A stretch of DNA of 64,000 bases from Thalassomonas viridans (GCF_000948985.2 NZ_CP059733.1:3224001-3288000); one strand, 5' to 3'. Numbered from the stretch's first letter, positions 10,033 to 19,331 are shown. Notes: a model not told the origin generated them from the letters alone. Made by a program: numbers and translations.

Positions 10033-11190
10033 ATGGCGTTTGAATTTATCCACCAGCAGTTAGCGCAGCGGCAAAGCCAGTCCAGGTACCGTCAAAGGGT
10101 ATGTGTTGGCGGGCAGGCAGGCCGTGAAGTGGTGATCGCGGGTAAGAGCTATCTTAACTTTTCTTCCAATGATTACCTGGGGCTTAATAACCATCCGGTG
10201 ATCAATCAGGCGATGCAGGAAGGGATAGACCGTTTTGGTCTGTGCGCCACAGGTTCAAGCCTGATCTCGGGCTTTAATTATGCCCACCAGGTTTTGGAAG
10301 AGCGGATTTGCCAGTGGCTGGACAAACCCCGTTGCCTGCTATTTTCCAGCGGTTTTGCTGCCAATACCGGGTTATTGCAGGCGCTTGGTCAGCATCCATG
10401 CCGGTTCTTGCTGGATAAACTTTGCCATGCTTCCTTGATTGACGGCGCCCTCAGTGCCACGTCTGCTTATGGCGCCAGGTCAGTCATGAAACGCTTTCGT
10501 CATAATGATATTGACCAGCTGGAAAACTTCTTAAGAGGCGCGGCCGGGCAAAACCCGCTGATCGTCTCGGAAGGGGTCTTCAGTATGGACGGCGATCAGG
10601 CAAAAATAAAAAAATTGTCAGAGGTGGCGAAAAATGCCGAAGCTTGGCTATATTTAGATGATGCCCATAGCATAGGAGTGATCGGCGAGCAGGGACAGGG
10701 AAGTGTCAGCCAGGGCCATGTCGACATTGTCATGGCAACTTTTGGTAAGGCATTAGCCACCAGCGGTGCTTTTATCGCCTGTGAAGAAAACCTGTTTGAA
10801 TATCTGGTCAACTTTTCCCGGCACTATATTTATTCCACGGCAATATCGCCGGCGCTGGCATGGGCAACGGTAAAAAGTATTGAGCTAGTACAAAAAGAAC
10901 AATGGCGAAGAGATAAAATAGCACAGCTGAGTTTTTCTTTATCCCAGTCACTGGATCCCAGGATAACTTTAGCCCCGACCGAGTCATCGATACATGCGTT
11001 AATTACCGGTGATGAAGCCTCGGCGCTGAACATCAGTGAACAATTGAAAAAGAAGGGCATCTGGCTTACCGCAATCAGACCTCCGACGGTTCCTGTTAAC
11101 AGCTCCCGGTTACGTGTTACCATATGCGCTAGCCACAATGACAATGATATCAAATATTTAGCAGCTTGCTTGAATGAGGCTCTTGGTTAA
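10033..11190 (+). CDS. bioF: 8-amino-7-oxononanoate synthase
   Basis: PLP enzyme that condenses pimeloyl-ACP (or CoA) with alanine to form KAPA. The 385 residues match the family (384 in E. coli). Visible are the N-FSSNDYLGL motif, GSSLISGFNYAH, the aspartate that holds the PLP ring nitrogen in YLDDAHSIGVIG, and the PLP lysine in ATFGKALATSGAF. The gene overlaps bioC by one base at TAATG, so bioC translation is probably coupled. The hairpin upstream separates it from bioB. Confidence 0.97.
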   Translation: MAFEFIHQQLAQRQSQSRYRQRVCVGGQAGREVVIAGKSYLNFSSNDYLGLNNHPVINQAMQEGIDRFGLCATGSSLISGFNYAHQVLEERICQWLDKPRCLLFSSGFAANTGLLQALGQHPCRFLLDKLCHASLIDGALSATSAYGARSVMKRFRHNDIDQLENFLRGAAGQNPLIVSEGVFSMDGDQAKIKKLSEVAKNAEAWLYLDDAHSIGVIGEQGQGSVSQGHVDIVMATFGKALATSGAFIACEENLFEYLVNFSRHYIYSTAISPALAWATVKSIELVQKEQWRRDKIAQLSFSLSQSLDPRITLAPTESSIHALITGDEASALNISEQLKKKGIWLTAIRPPTVPVNSSRLRVTICASHNDNDIKYLAACLNEALG

Positions 11191-11975
11191 TGCCAGAAAC
11201 AAAAAACAGAATAAAAATTGCGCGCTCTTTTGGCTCTGCCAGTAATTCCTACGACGTTTCCGCCCGCCTGCAGCGCTTTAGCGGCAAACATCTGATGCCC
11301 TGGTTACCCAACCGCAATGATTTAACCGTGCTGGATTTAGGTGCGGGCACCGGCTTTTTTACCGATATCCTGGCGGGCTCTTACCGGCAGGTGATCGGTC
11401 TGGATTTCTCGAAAAAAATGCTGCATTTTGCGCAAAAAAATCGCAATGACAATATCCACTGGCTGGAGGCGGATGCCCATCATATTCCGCTTCAGGACAA
11501 CAGCATAGATTTAATCTATTCCAATTTGATGATCCAGTGGTGTAACCCGCTCGAAGATGTGGTGCAGGAAATTTTGCGGGTATTAAAACCCGGCGGCCTG
11601 TTTATTTTTACCACTTTAACCGACGGCACCTTGTATGAGCTGAAGTCTTCCTGGGCCCAGGTGGACGATGACCGCCATGTGATTAATTTTAAACGGGAGC
11701 AGGAATTACTGGCCCTGTTCAACAGCCCGCATTCGAAATTACTCCAGCACCAGTGCCAGGACATAGTGCTGGAATATGAAAATGTTCTTCACCTTGCCCA
11801 TGAGCTTAAGGGCTTAGGCGCCAACCAGGTTCCGGCCAAGGGCAATAAGGGGCTGGCGGGTAAGGACAAGTGGCAGAAAATGACCGCCTCCTACCAGGAT
11901 TTCCAGGAGCCGGGAGGCGTTTACCCGGCCACCTACAAGGTATTTTCCGGTTTGATGGTAAAGCTCAGCGATTAG
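11190..11975 (+). CDS. bioC: Malonyl-ACP O-methyltransferase
   Basis: SAM-dependent methyltransferase that methylates malonyl-ACP, disguising it for pimeloyl synthesis by the fatty-acid machinery. At 261 residues it is close to E. coli BioC (251). The AdoMet-binding motif I is VLDLGAGTGFFTD (about residues 46-58) and the post-motif block is NLMIQWCNPLEDV. Its start codon overlaps the bioF stop. The pathway partner bioH, which removes the methyl ester, is not seen in the window. Confidence 0.95.
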   Translation: MPETKNRIKIARSFGSASNSYDVSARLQRFSGKHLMPWLPNRNDLTVLDLGAGTGFFTDILAGSYRQVIGLDFSKKMLHFAQKNRNDNIHWLEADAHHIPLQDNSIDLIYSNLMIQWCNPLEDVVQEILRVLKPGGLFIFTTLTDGTLYELKSSWAQVDDDRHVINFKREQELLALFNSPHSKLLQHQCQDIVLEYENVLHLAHELKGLGANQVPAKGNKGLAGKDKWQKMTASYQDFQEPGGVYPATYKVFSGLMVKLSD

Positions 11976-12024
11976 CTTTGCTTTTGCTAATAAGCCTGAA
12001 GCAGTTTAAAAGAAGTACATATCA

Positions 12025-12693
12025 ATGAATGAATTTTTTATCACGGCAACGGATACCGATGCCGGTAAAACTTATGTTGCCCGGGCGCTGGTCACGGCCT
12101 TGGTTAATCAGGGGAAACAGGTGGCGGTCTACAAGCCGGTATCCGCCGGATGCGAGTTAATTGACGGCGAGCTGGTAAATGAAGATGCAAGCTTATTGCA
12201 GGCGAGCGCCAATTGCCGGCAAAGCATTTCCCAAATCAACCCCATTGCCTTTGCCGAGCCGATAGCCCCCCATATTGCGGCGGAACAATTAGCGCAGCAG
12301 ATCACTTTGCCTGAGATCATGGCCGGTTATGAGCAGGTAAAAAAAGTGAATGCCGATGTGGTTATCACCGAAGGGGCCGGCGGCTGGCGTTTGCCTTTGG
12401 GGCAGGGGCATTATTTGTCTGAGTTTGCCAAACAGGCCGGGCATAAGGTGATCCTGGTAGTTAATATGAAGCTGGGCTGCCTGAATCATGCCATGCTCAC
12501 TTATGAGGCAATAATCGCTGACGGACTGGAATGTATCGGCTGGGTGGCCAACTGCCAACAAGATATGCCTTATCTTGAAGAAAATATCGCACATTTACGC
12601 CAGTTGTTACCTGCGGCCTTTATTGCCCGTCTGGAATATTGCCGCGATATTGATAAAGCGGCGGCTTCTATCGACACCAGTGCGCTGGTTTAG
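12025..12693 (+). CDS. bioD: Dethiobiotin synthetase
   Basis: ATP-dependent carboxylase that closes the ureido ring of DAPA. It has 222 residues, like the family. The P-loop is TDTDAGKTYVARAL near residues 8-21, the substrate lysine follows in YKPVSAGCE, and the nucleotide-loop TEGAGGWRLPL lies near residue 115. It is the last gene of the bio operon, 49 bp after bioC. It converges with the binding-protein gene at 12730; no strong terminator is visible in the 36 bp between them. Confidence 0.95.
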   Translation: MNEFFITATDTDAGKTYVARALVTALVNQGKQVAVYKPVSAGCELIDGELVNEDASLLQASANCRQSISQINPIAFAEPIAPHIAAEQLAQQITLPEIMAGYEQVKKVNADVVITEGAGGWRLPLGQGHYLSEFAKQAGHKVILVVNMKLGCLNHAMLTYEAIIADGLECIGWVANCQQDMPYLEENIAHLRQLLPAAFIARLEYCRDIDKAAASIDTSALV

Positions 12694-12729
12694 ATGCTTG
12701 CCCTTAACCGGCATTTATATTGAACATAT

Positions 12730-13431
12730 TCACTCTTGTTGCGCCTGCTGATATTTTATCCGGGATATTTCAAACGCCAGCGCCGCCGCTAAGTGCTGGT
12801 GGCGCTTATGGATATAGTGGTAAAGTTTATGGTGAAACAGCGGCGGGTGGTGAATAACCAGGTCATCCCGCAGTTGGGCTTGCAGCATTTGCCGGATACC
12901 GCTTAAGGATACAATGGCGTAATCGATCAGGCCGTCATCGAGTAACTTTATCACCTGGCGAATATTGTTTTCATAGCGGATGTTATCCCCCTGAAAATAA
13001 TTTTCCGCCGCTTTCATGCCCCTTTGCGAGCCTAAAGTGTATCCGGTTAAGTCTGCCCTGGTCTTGATATCCGGCAGGGGCCTGGTGCTGAGGGCGACAA
13101 TGCTGAACTCAACCAGTGCGGGTTCTACCTTGATTAAATTGGGATACTGGCGGGAGATATGGTCAATCCGGCATAATTCGGCGTCTGTTTTCCCCGAGTT
13201 TGCCGCAAATAATGCCCGTCTGCCCGGAAGTTCGACCACCGCTGGAGTAAATCTCAATGCCCGGTATGCCGGAAGCAGTATGTCTTCGCAGCCTTGTATG
13301 GTTAGGACATTTTCATGTTTGCTGATCAAAAAGTCCGCCGTCTGTGAATATATCGGCATCACCATAATTAGCAGCGCGCTAAAGCAAGCACGAACACAGC
13401 AAAGGAATAGTGATTTCGGTTTTTTATGCAT
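12730..13431 (-). CDS. Periplasmic solute-binding protein-like (SBP family 3)
   Basis: A 233-residue secreted protein starting at MHKKPKSLF, with a hydrophobic signal segment (LFLCCVRACFSALLIMVMPIY). The C-terminal half carries the family 3 fold signature ADLTGYTLGSQRGMKAAENY and LLDDGLIDYAIVSLSG, as in PBPe-type amino-acid-binding proteins. No ABC permease or ATPase is adjacent. Such stand-alone proteins are common in Alteromonadales and may act as sensors or scavengers; the ligand is unknown. A longer start at 13452 is possible but would add only MTLLYKK. Confidence 0.65.
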   Translation of the reverse strand: MHKKPKSLFLCCVRACFSALLIMVMPIYSQTADFLISKHENVLTIQGCEDILLPAYRALRFTPAVVELPGRRALFAANSGKTDAELCRIDHISRQYPNLIKVEPALVEFSIVALSTRPLPDIKTRADLTGYTLGSQRGMKAAENYFQGDNIRYENNIRQVIKLLDDGLIDYAIVSLSGIRQMLQAQLRDDLVIHHPPLFHHKLYHYIHKRHQHLAAALAFEISRIKYQQAQQE

Positions 13432-13566
13432 TTTTTTATATAAAAGCGTCAAATATTCTACGTTTTTTTTCGTACTATAAACTATCCTATCTAGTTACCT
13501 GAAAATACTTTAGGCTTTTTTGAAGTTTGCCTGATTACTTTATTAACAAGTGCTGAGGGTAACTCT

Positions 13567-15000
13567 ATGCATAATCTAGAAAAGATAAGAGATGTTTTAA
13601 CGTATACCAGGATATTCGTGATCGCTCTTATCCTTACCGGCTGTAAGGCCGGCGATGGCACCGGACTGGACGCCAACGGCCAACCCCTTGTCGATGATGA
13701 TCCCCCACCGGAAACGGGCCTGTTCGTACAAATCCAGGACGATATTTTTACCGCGCGTTGTATTGCTTGCCATATCGGTGCCCAGGCTCCGCAGGGGCTG
13801 GATCTTTCCGAAGGCAATGCTTACGGCAATATTGTCGGCGTGGCCAGCAATGAGCAGCCGCAATATAACCTGATTGAACCGGGTGAGCCTGAGCTTAGTT
13901 ACTTGGTGAAAAAGATTCGCGGCGATGAAGATATATCCGGCGGGCAAATGCCTTTAAGTGGCCCGCCGTTTCTCGATGACAGTCAAATTCAACTGGTGAT
14001 CGACTGGGTGAATGACGGAGCACCGCCGCCGCAACCGGCGGAACCGACAGAATTTGTTGCCCAGCTCAGTGATTTCACCGCTTATGCCACCTGGTCGTCG
14101 ATAGACTACTCCATAGGTGCTACCAACAATGCCCTCGGTGGCGCGCACCAGGCGCAGGATGACAGCTATTCCCGCCGGGTTTATGCCAATGCGCTGGCGC
14201 TGACGGCAACCGATACTTATCCCAACGGCAGTATTTTCGTTAAAGAAGTGACCACCTGGCAAAGCGGTGAAAAAATGTTTTCGGCTGCTGGCGGCCTGCT
14301 GGCCATGGTGAAACGGGGCGGGGATTTTAATCCCGGCAACAGCGGCTGGGAATGGTTTGAGCTGAATCCTGATTTATCCGCAATTGTCGGCCAGGGTGCC
14401 AACTTGATGGACGACGGCTGCAATACCTGCCATTCGCTGGCGAATTCACAAAGCGGCGGCAGCGATTATGTTTTTGAGCATCCGAGTGAATATGAGGCAG
14501 ATAACAGCGATTTTGCCGATTTCCGCAGCTGGAGCCAGATTGAAGAACGTTCGGATCAAAACCCGCTGTTAGGTGGCATGGCCCATGGCGCAGACAATCC
14601 CGACTCTATCCGACGTATATACAAAAAGCAGTTGTACGCCAATCCGGATACCAGTGAGCAGGGTTATCCCATAGGTACTATCCTGGTTAAAGAAGTCGAG
14701 CAGGACGGTAGCATAGTTGAGATTACCGCCATGGTGAAACGGGGCGGCGATTTCAGTCCGGATCATCAGGATTGGGAGTGGTTCATGTTAGATCCCGGTT
14801 CTCTGGAGATCATGCTTGATGATAACGGCGATGAAGCCCGGGGGGCAAACCTGATGGACGGCATGTGTGCCAGCTGTCACAGTCAGGCCAATCCCGACAG
14901 CGGCTACGGCAAGGACTATGTTTTCCATCACGAAAACGATCCTTTTAACTTTGCAGATATGGCGATTCTCACCTTGATTCTGGGTGCGATGCAAGACTAG
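13567..15000 (+). CDS. Triheme c-type cytochrome lipoprotein
   Basis: A 477-residue exported protein. Lipobox LTGC near residues 23-26 predicts a lipoprotein. Three CXXCH heme c motifs are visible: CIACH near residue 63, CNTCH near 287 and CASCH near 436. The two later motifs sit in internal repeats that share a MVKRGGDF..W.WF and GANLMD(D/G).C..CHS pattern, so the protein looks like an N-terminal planctomycete-type cytochrome segment (QDDIFTARCIACH, with GGQMPLSGPPFL downstream) followed by two copies of a heme-binding domain. It is 79 bp upstream of a heme-bearing beta-barrel gene in the same direction, suggesting an electron-transfer pair at the outer membrane. The substrate is unknown. 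Confidence 0.85.
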   Translation: MHNLEKIRDVLTYTRIFVIALILTGCKAGDGTGLDANGQPLVDDDPPPETGLFVQIQDDIFTARCIACHIGAQAPQGLDLSEGNAYGNIVGVASNEQPQYNLIEPGEPELSYLVKKIRGDEDISGGQMPLSGPPFLDDSQIQLVIDWVNDGAPPPQPAEPTEFVAQLSDFTAYATWSSIDYSIGATNNALGGAHQAQDDSYSRRVYANALALTATDTYPNGSIFVKEVTTWQSGEKMFSAAGGLLAMVKRGGDFNPGNSGWEWFELNPDLSAIVGQGANLMDDGCNTCHSLANSQSGGSDYVFEHPSEYEADNSDFADFRSWSQIEERSDQNPLLGGMAHGADNPDSIRRIYKKQLYANPDTSEQGYPIGTILVKEVEQDGSIVEITAMVKRGGDFSPDHQDWEWFMLDPGSLEIMLDDNGDEARGANLMDGMCASCHSQANPDSGYGKDYVFHHENDPFNFADMAILTLILGAMQD

Positions 15001-15078
15001 CAATGACCAGGCGGGCTGGAAAGCGCGCCTGGTGTCATTATCACATGATTGCGATTAATTTGAGTACTAGGATTTTCT

Positions 15079-16209
15079 ATGAATATGCACATAACACTGC
15101 CAGTACTTCGCCCAAGGGCAATGCTCTGGCTTATTTTCGCCTGTCTGCTGCCGGCCCAGGCAGCGGCAGAGCCTTATTTTGCGGTCAGAGAAGGACTAAA
15201 ATGCTCTGCCTGTCATACCAATATTACCGGCGGCGGACAGAGAACGGATTTTGGTTTTGTCTATCCACAAACCCTGCTGCCGGCGGGTAAGAGCACCTTC
15301 TCTCCTAAGCTGAATGATCACTTGCTGATTGGCGGTAATATCCGCAGCCGCTACGGCTACACCCGGTTTGATGATGCCGAGCCGGTAGCCGGGTCGAGTA
15401 CTGAGCCACTTGATTTTGACAATACCAGCAGTTTTGAGGTCACCAACGGCACCTTGTATATCGGGGCGCAATTTACCCCGGATCTGCTCTTTTACCTGGA
15501 TCAGCAGGTAGCGCCGGAAGGGGGCAGAACCCGGGAAGCGGCGGTGATCTGGAAAAATCTTAGCGGTGGAAGCTATATCAAGGCGGGAAAATTTTTCCTG
15601 CCTTATGGTCTCAGACTCGAAGATGACGGCGCCTTTATCCGGGAAGTGACCGGCTTTAATTTTGATAATTCAGATATCGGCCTGGAAGTGGGCATAGAGC
15701 CGGGAGATTTTTCTTTCAGCCTGGGAATAACCAACGGTACCCAGGGCAGCGGAGAAAATAACAAGGACAAGCAGGTGTCTTTTGTCGGCTCTTACATACA
15801 GCGGAGTTATCGCCTTGGGGTGTCATACTCCACCAATGAAGCGCCGAACCGGCAAAAAAGCACTTCCTATAATGTATTTGCCGGCTTTAACTGGCGGGAT
15901 TTCACCTTGCTCGGGGAGGTGGACTGGATTGAAAACGAAAACGGCGATCAGCAAACCGACATGATAGCCACCCTGTTTGAAATCAACTATCTCTTTAATA
16001 AAAGAACCAACCTTAAATTTACCTATGAATACCTGGATCCGGATGATGATATCGATGAAAACGAGCGTGTCCGCGGCTCTGTGGTGGGGGAATACTTTTT
16101 GAACCGGTTTTCCCAGTTGCGTACAGGTATCAGGATTTATGATGCGATTCCGCAAAATGCCTTGTGGAACCAGGATAGATTCTTCCTGGAGTTGCATTTG
16201 TTTTATTGA
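15079..16209 (+). CDS. Outer-membrane beta-barrel protein with N-terminal heme c motif
   Basis: A 376-residue protein with a signal peptide ending near PAQAAAEPY. A single heme c motif, CSACH, follows at about residue 42 in the context GLKCSACHTNITGGG. The remainder has alternating hydrophobic/aromatic strands typical of an outer-membrane porin (ISRGVEY-like strands ending in RFFLELHLFY with a C-terminal aromatic). The combination suggests a pore carrying or docking a heme. It follows the triheme lipoprotein closely, so the two may form a porin-cytochrome unit; this is inference. No decaheme partner is present. Confidence 0.75.
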   Translation: MNMHITLPVLRPRAMLWLIFACLLPAQAAAEPYFAVREGLKCSACHTNITGGGQRTDFGFVYPQTLLPAGKSTFSPKLNDHLLIGGNIRSRYGYTRFDDAEPVAGSSTEPLDFDNTSSFEVTNGTLYIGAQFTPDLLFYLDQQVAPEGGRTREAAVIWKNLSGGSYIKAGKFFLPYGLRLEDDGAFIREVTGFNFDNSDIGLEVGIEPGDFSFSLGITNGTQGSGENNKDKQVSFVGSYIQRSYRLGVSYSTNEAPNRQKSTSYNVFAGFNWRDFTLLGEVDWIENENGDQQTDMIATLFEINYLFNKRTNLKFTYEYLDPDDDIDENERVRGSVVGEYFLNRFSQLRTGIRIYDAIPQNALWNQDRFFLELHLFY

Positions 16210-16252
16210 TGTTTGAGTGTGTTTGACGGTTAAGGCAAGCCATGTTGGTTTT

Positions 16253-16276
16253 ATGCCCCAAAGTGTTTTGGGGCAT
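16253..16276. terminator. 10-bp perfect hairpin between convergent genes
   Basis: ATGCCCCAAA and TTTGGGGCAT pair perfectly around GTGT, between the convergent barrel-protein and methyltransferase-like genes. On the minus strand the stem is followed by AAAACC rather than a T-run, and the T-run on the plus strand is weak, so termination is likely but not certain. Confidence 0.6.
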
Positions 16277-16290
16277 ATGCCTGGCTGTTA

Positions 16291-17040
16291 TTATTCAGGT
16301 TTTTTAAACAAGAAGGTAAAGCGGTCGGTATTGCCGGTAACGGATTTGCGGCCAACTTCATAGCGCAATTCATCATCCAGGCGGTAATGCAGCTTGGAGT
16401 AATCGACAAATTCAAAACCTGCCGCCTGGATTTCCTTGATGGCCAGTACCGGATCGAAACGGCGGCCATTTTCGTTGTCGTTGTCCTGCATATGGCGACG
16501 GGTATGGTCAACCACCCCGTAAATACCGCCGGGTTTTAATGCTTTAAAAATAGAGTCGTTGAGCTCGGTGCGGGTCTTATAGGTCAGGTTATGGTAGTTT
16601 CTAAAGGTTAATACCGCATCTACATCTTTAATGTTCAGATCTGTGCTGGTGAGATCATAAAGCTCTTCGCTTTCGTTATATTTAAACTGACTTTCTTTGG
16701 CCAGTAGCTTGACCTTTTTAAGGGAATCTCCCCCTTCCATTAATTTTTCGACACGGCCCGTACCCAGGGCAAGATATAGCTGGCCTTTGTCTTGTAAGGC
16801 AGGGGCTAATAACTTAGTGTACCAGCCACCACCCGGGATCAACTCCACTACTTTCATATCGTCGCGGATCCCGAAAAATTCCAGGGTTTGAACCGGCTTA
16901 CGGTTTCTGTCGCGTGCTTTTTCCTTTTCACTGCGAAGTTCAGACTTCATTGCCTGCTTGATTTTATCGGAAAAATCGTCCGCCATGGCCGGGCTGGTTA
17001 AGGTGGCGGCGAGTATAAGGGCGGAAATCGGTTTAAGCAT
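16291..17040 (-). CDS. Class I SAM-methyltransferase-like protein with signal peptide
   Basis: A 249-residue protein. The ATG at 17040 (MLKPISALIL) is preferred because GGAG lies 9 bases upstream. It starts with a clear cleavable signal peptide (ALILAATLTSPAMADD), then a charged linker, then a class I methyltransferase fold: motif I is VVELIPGGGWYTKLLAP, post-I strand QLYLALG, and motif IV-like DAVLTFRNYHNL, with LKPGGIYGVVDHTR as the usual strand 5. The glycine-rich loop is intact. Export of a SAM-dependent fold is odd because SAM is not known to be available in the periplasm. The substrate is unknown. It may bind another ligand. Confidence 0.75.
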   Translation of the reverse strand: MLKPISALILAATLTSPAMADDFSDKIKQAMKSELRSEKEKARDRNRKPVQTLEFFGIRDDMKVVELIPGGGWYTKLLAPALQDKGQLYLALGTGRVEKLMEGGDSLKKVKLLAKESQFKYNESEELYDLTSTDLNIKDVDAVLTFRNYHNLTYKTRTELNDSIFKALKPGGIYGVVDHTRRHMQDNDNENGRRFDPVLAIKEIQAAGFEFVDYSKLHYRLDDELRYEVGRKSVTGNTDRFTFLFKKPE

Positions 17041-17316
17041 ATTTTTATTCTCCAAGTTTTTGTTATTTGCTTGCATGGAACCTGACCATTATTCATGGTC
17101 AATTATCAAAAAGACATATCCAACGGGGCAATAGACTCAAATTAAAGGTTACAAAATATGTACGGGTAACCGGCTTAAGTATTTTGTGTTGAATTTGTTA
17201 TCCCGTTGTCAGGACCGGGGAGGGGGGAAATTTATTTCCTGTTATTGATGACATCATTGCATAGCACACATCCTGTTATGCTTGTTCCATTATTACTAAG
17301 ATACCACGGCATACTG

Positions 17317-17343
17317 TAAAAAAAGCGCCTGAAGCGCTTTTAA
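17317..17343. terminator. Rho-independent terminator
   Basis: AAAAAAGCGC and GCGCTTTT form a stem around CTGAA. It ends the minus-strand transcript of the 70-residue secreted protein. Confidence 0.7.
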
Positions 17344-17364
17344 TATCGGACTAAAGGCTTAAAA

Positions 17365-17577
17365 TTAACCTCTTGAGATTAATACCGGGTAGCGGCAGCC
17401 GTTTTCGTCAATGCGCCACTCATAAATATAGCCCGGGATCAAAACATAGTTAGGGCAGTTTTTATCTACAGCAATCGATGGTGTGTCGGTGGACTTAACC
17501 TGTGCTTCAATAGCATTGGCTGAACAGATAACGGTAGCCGCAGATATCACGGATAAAATTATTTTTTTGATCATCAT
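17365..17577 (-). CDS. Small secreted protein, unknown function
   Basis: A 70-residue protein with a signal peptide (MMIKKIILSVISAATVICSANA) and a mature part of about 48 residues with two cysteines (NCPNY and NGCRYPV) that could form one disulfide. GGAAGA precedes the start; the second ATG at 17574 is equally possible. It has its own terminator. No family recognised. Confidence 0.65.
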   Translation of the reverse strand: MMIKKIILSVISAATVICSANAIEAQVKSTDTPSIAVDKNCPNYVLIPGYIYEWRIDENGCRYPVLISRG

Positions 17578-17753
17578 TTAAATCTTCCTTAATAAATCTT
17601 AAATGTAAAACTATTTTATTGCTTTTCATGATGTTAGAGCCCGCTACAGGCCAGCATCCGAAAGCAGGTTTAACATACAGGATGTCAGTTGAATTAACAA
17701 CAATGTTTACAAAATCTAACAGGTTTGTAACCTTGTGTTGTTCTTCCTTTGTG

Positions 17754-17782
17754 TTGACAGGGGGCTATGGCATAGGTTTATA
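17754..17782 (+). promoter_or_regulatory. Probable sigma-70 promoter of the GST gene
   Basis: TTGACA at 17754-17759, 17-base spacer, TTTATA at 17777-17782. It is the only strong promoter match seen in the 316-base stretch 17578-17893 and points to the GST gene, leaving a leader of about 100 bases. Confidence 0.5.
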
Positions 17783-17893
17783 GAAAGGTTACTGGTACTT
17801 TTTCTCCGGGAACAGGAATTTCAGGCTTGCATTTTGATTTCTATATCCCAAAGTTAACCTCCGGGGCACACAAAAAATATGAAGGAATTAGTT

Positions 17894-18511
17894 ATGAGTA
17901 AAATGGTATTAACTTATTTTGATATCGACGGCGGCAGGGGAGAGGCGATCCGCCTGGCGTTAAACATCGGTGGAATCGATTTTGAGGACGAGCGTTTTCC
18001 TTTCAGCGAGTTTCCTGTGGTACGGGAAAAAACGCCACTGTATCAGGTACCTGTGATCTTGCTAGATGACCGGAAAGTCACCCAGTCTAATGCTATTCTC
18101 CGTTATATCGGCAAGCAGGTGGATTTATATCCCCGAGATAATTTGCAGGCATTGTTATGTGATGAAATATTAGATGCCATTGAAGATGCCACGGATAAAC
18201 TGGTAGCAACCTTTGGCTTATCCGGCGATGAATTGAAGTCGGCCCGCCAGGCCCTAGTAGCCGGCCCGTTAACCTTATATCTGCAATGGGCTGAAGCTAA
18301 GTTGGCGCAGGGAGCTGGAGATTATTTTATTGGCAATCGCCTGAGCATAGCGGATCTGAAAGCGTTTGTCTGGACCCGGGCATTATGCTCGGGCATTTTG
18401 GATCATATTCCAACGGATCTGGTGCAAAACGTGGCGCCGAAATTACATCAGCACTTGGAATTTATCGCCGCCTTGCCGCCAATCAGCCAATATTACGCGA
18501 ACAGAGGTTAG
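17894..18511 (+). CDS. Glutathione S-transferase family protein (sigma-like)
   Basis: Cytoplasmic detoxification-type enzyme of 205 residues. The ATG at 17894 (MSKMVLTYFD) is chosen because AAGGA lies 7 bases upstream, over an ATG at 17879. The N-terminal thioredoxin-like domain has the tyrosine of LTYFDIDGGRGEAIRLAL, the YQVPVILLDD cis-proline and the QSNAILRYIGK glutathione site; this tyrosine-plus-GRGE(A)IRL pattern is typical of sigma-class GSTs. The C-terminal helical domain has LSIADLKAF. Its own promoter and terminator flank it. Confidence 0.9.
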   Translation: MSKMVLTYFDIDGGRGEAIRLALNIGGIDFEDERFPFSEFPVVREKTPLYQVPVILLDDRKVTQSNAILRYIGKQVDLYPRDNLQALLCDEILDAIEDATDKLVATFGLSGDELKSARQALVAGPLTLYLQWAEAKLAQGAGDYFIGNRLSIADLKAFVWTRALCSGILDHIPTDLVQNVAPKLHQHLEFIAALPPISQYYANRG

Positions 18512-18535
18512 CTTTATAAATCTTATTCAAGTCAC

Positions 18536-18574
18536 GGCGCTATCCCGTCAGGTTTGGGGTAGCGCCTTTTATTT
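18536..18574 (+). terminator. Rho-independent terminator of GST gene
   Basis: GGCGCTATCCC (18536-18546) pairs with GGGGTAGCGCC (18556-18566) around 9 bases and is followed by TTTTATTT. It sits between the convergent GST and pepE genes. Confidence 0.8.
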
Positions 18575-18594
18575 GCCACTGTCTGGCACGGGTA

Positions 18595-19305
18595 TTAACT
18601 TAACAGGTGGCTTAAGTCTGTCTCCGGGGCGATTTCTGTTTTTTCACCTCCCTGGAAGATAAAGCCTGCTTCAGGACCTATCAGGCTAAGCTTGTTCCGG
18701 CTAAGCTTAAGCGCAGTTCCTTCAACAATGGCGACAATCGGGGTTTGTTTGTCTACCACCATAAATTCTGCCAGGCGCTGCGAGCGGGTTTCACCGTTAT
18801 GCCCCGGAGGATTGTAATCGGTGAAATGCGGGTTTAATTGGAAGCCTACCAGGTTGAGGGCATTAAAGCTCGGCGGTTCTATAATCGGCATATCATTGGT
18901 GGTGCGTATGCTTAATCCCGCAACATTCGAGCCGGCGCTCCAGCCTATATAAGGCATGCCGCCAGCAACTTTTTCCCGGATCACTTCCAGCAGGTCATTT
19001 TGGTATAGCTGGTGCAATAAATGAAAGGTATTGCCGCCGCCAACAGCGATGGCTTGTGCCGAGGCTACCGCGGCTTTGGCATCGTCATAGCTGTGTATGC
19101 CGGTGACCTTGATATCCAGGTCGGCGAGGGCAGTTTGCACCATGTCGGTATATTCATCGTAATTGATAGTGATGCCGGCATAAGGGACGAATAATAATTC
19201 CTTGATATCGCCAAGGTGGGTTTTGATCATCTCCTTTGCATGGGCCAGATAATCGGTTTGTTTTGCTCTTGAACTGCTTAGCAGTAATAAGTGGGTATTT
19301 GTCAT
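18595..19305 (-). CDS. pepE: Dipeptidase E (alpha-aspartyl dipeptidase)
   Basis: Cytoplasmic serine peptidase of family S51 that splits Asp-X dipeptides. It has 236 residues, near the E. coli length of 229. The nucleophile serine is in the nucleophile elbow YIGWSAGSNVAG; the HFTDYNPPGHNGETR segment holds the conserved histidine region, and AVGGGNTFHLLH is the family glycine loop. It stands alone between GST and hicB. Confidence 0.93.
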   Translation of the reverse strand: MTNTHLLLLSSSRAKQTDYLAHAKEMIKTHLGDIKELLFVPYAGITINYDEYTDMVQTALADLDIKVTGIHSYDDAKAAVASAQAIAVGGGNTFHLLHQLYQNDLLEVIREKVAGGMPYIGWSAGSNVAGLSIRTTNDMPIIEPPSFNALNLVGFQLNPHFTDYNPPGHNGETRSQRLAEFMVVDKQTPIVAIVEGTALKLSRNKLSLIGPEAGFIFQGGEKTEIAPETDLSHLLS

Positions 19306-19331
19306 GTGCAGGTTTTGTCCTTGGCTTTAAC

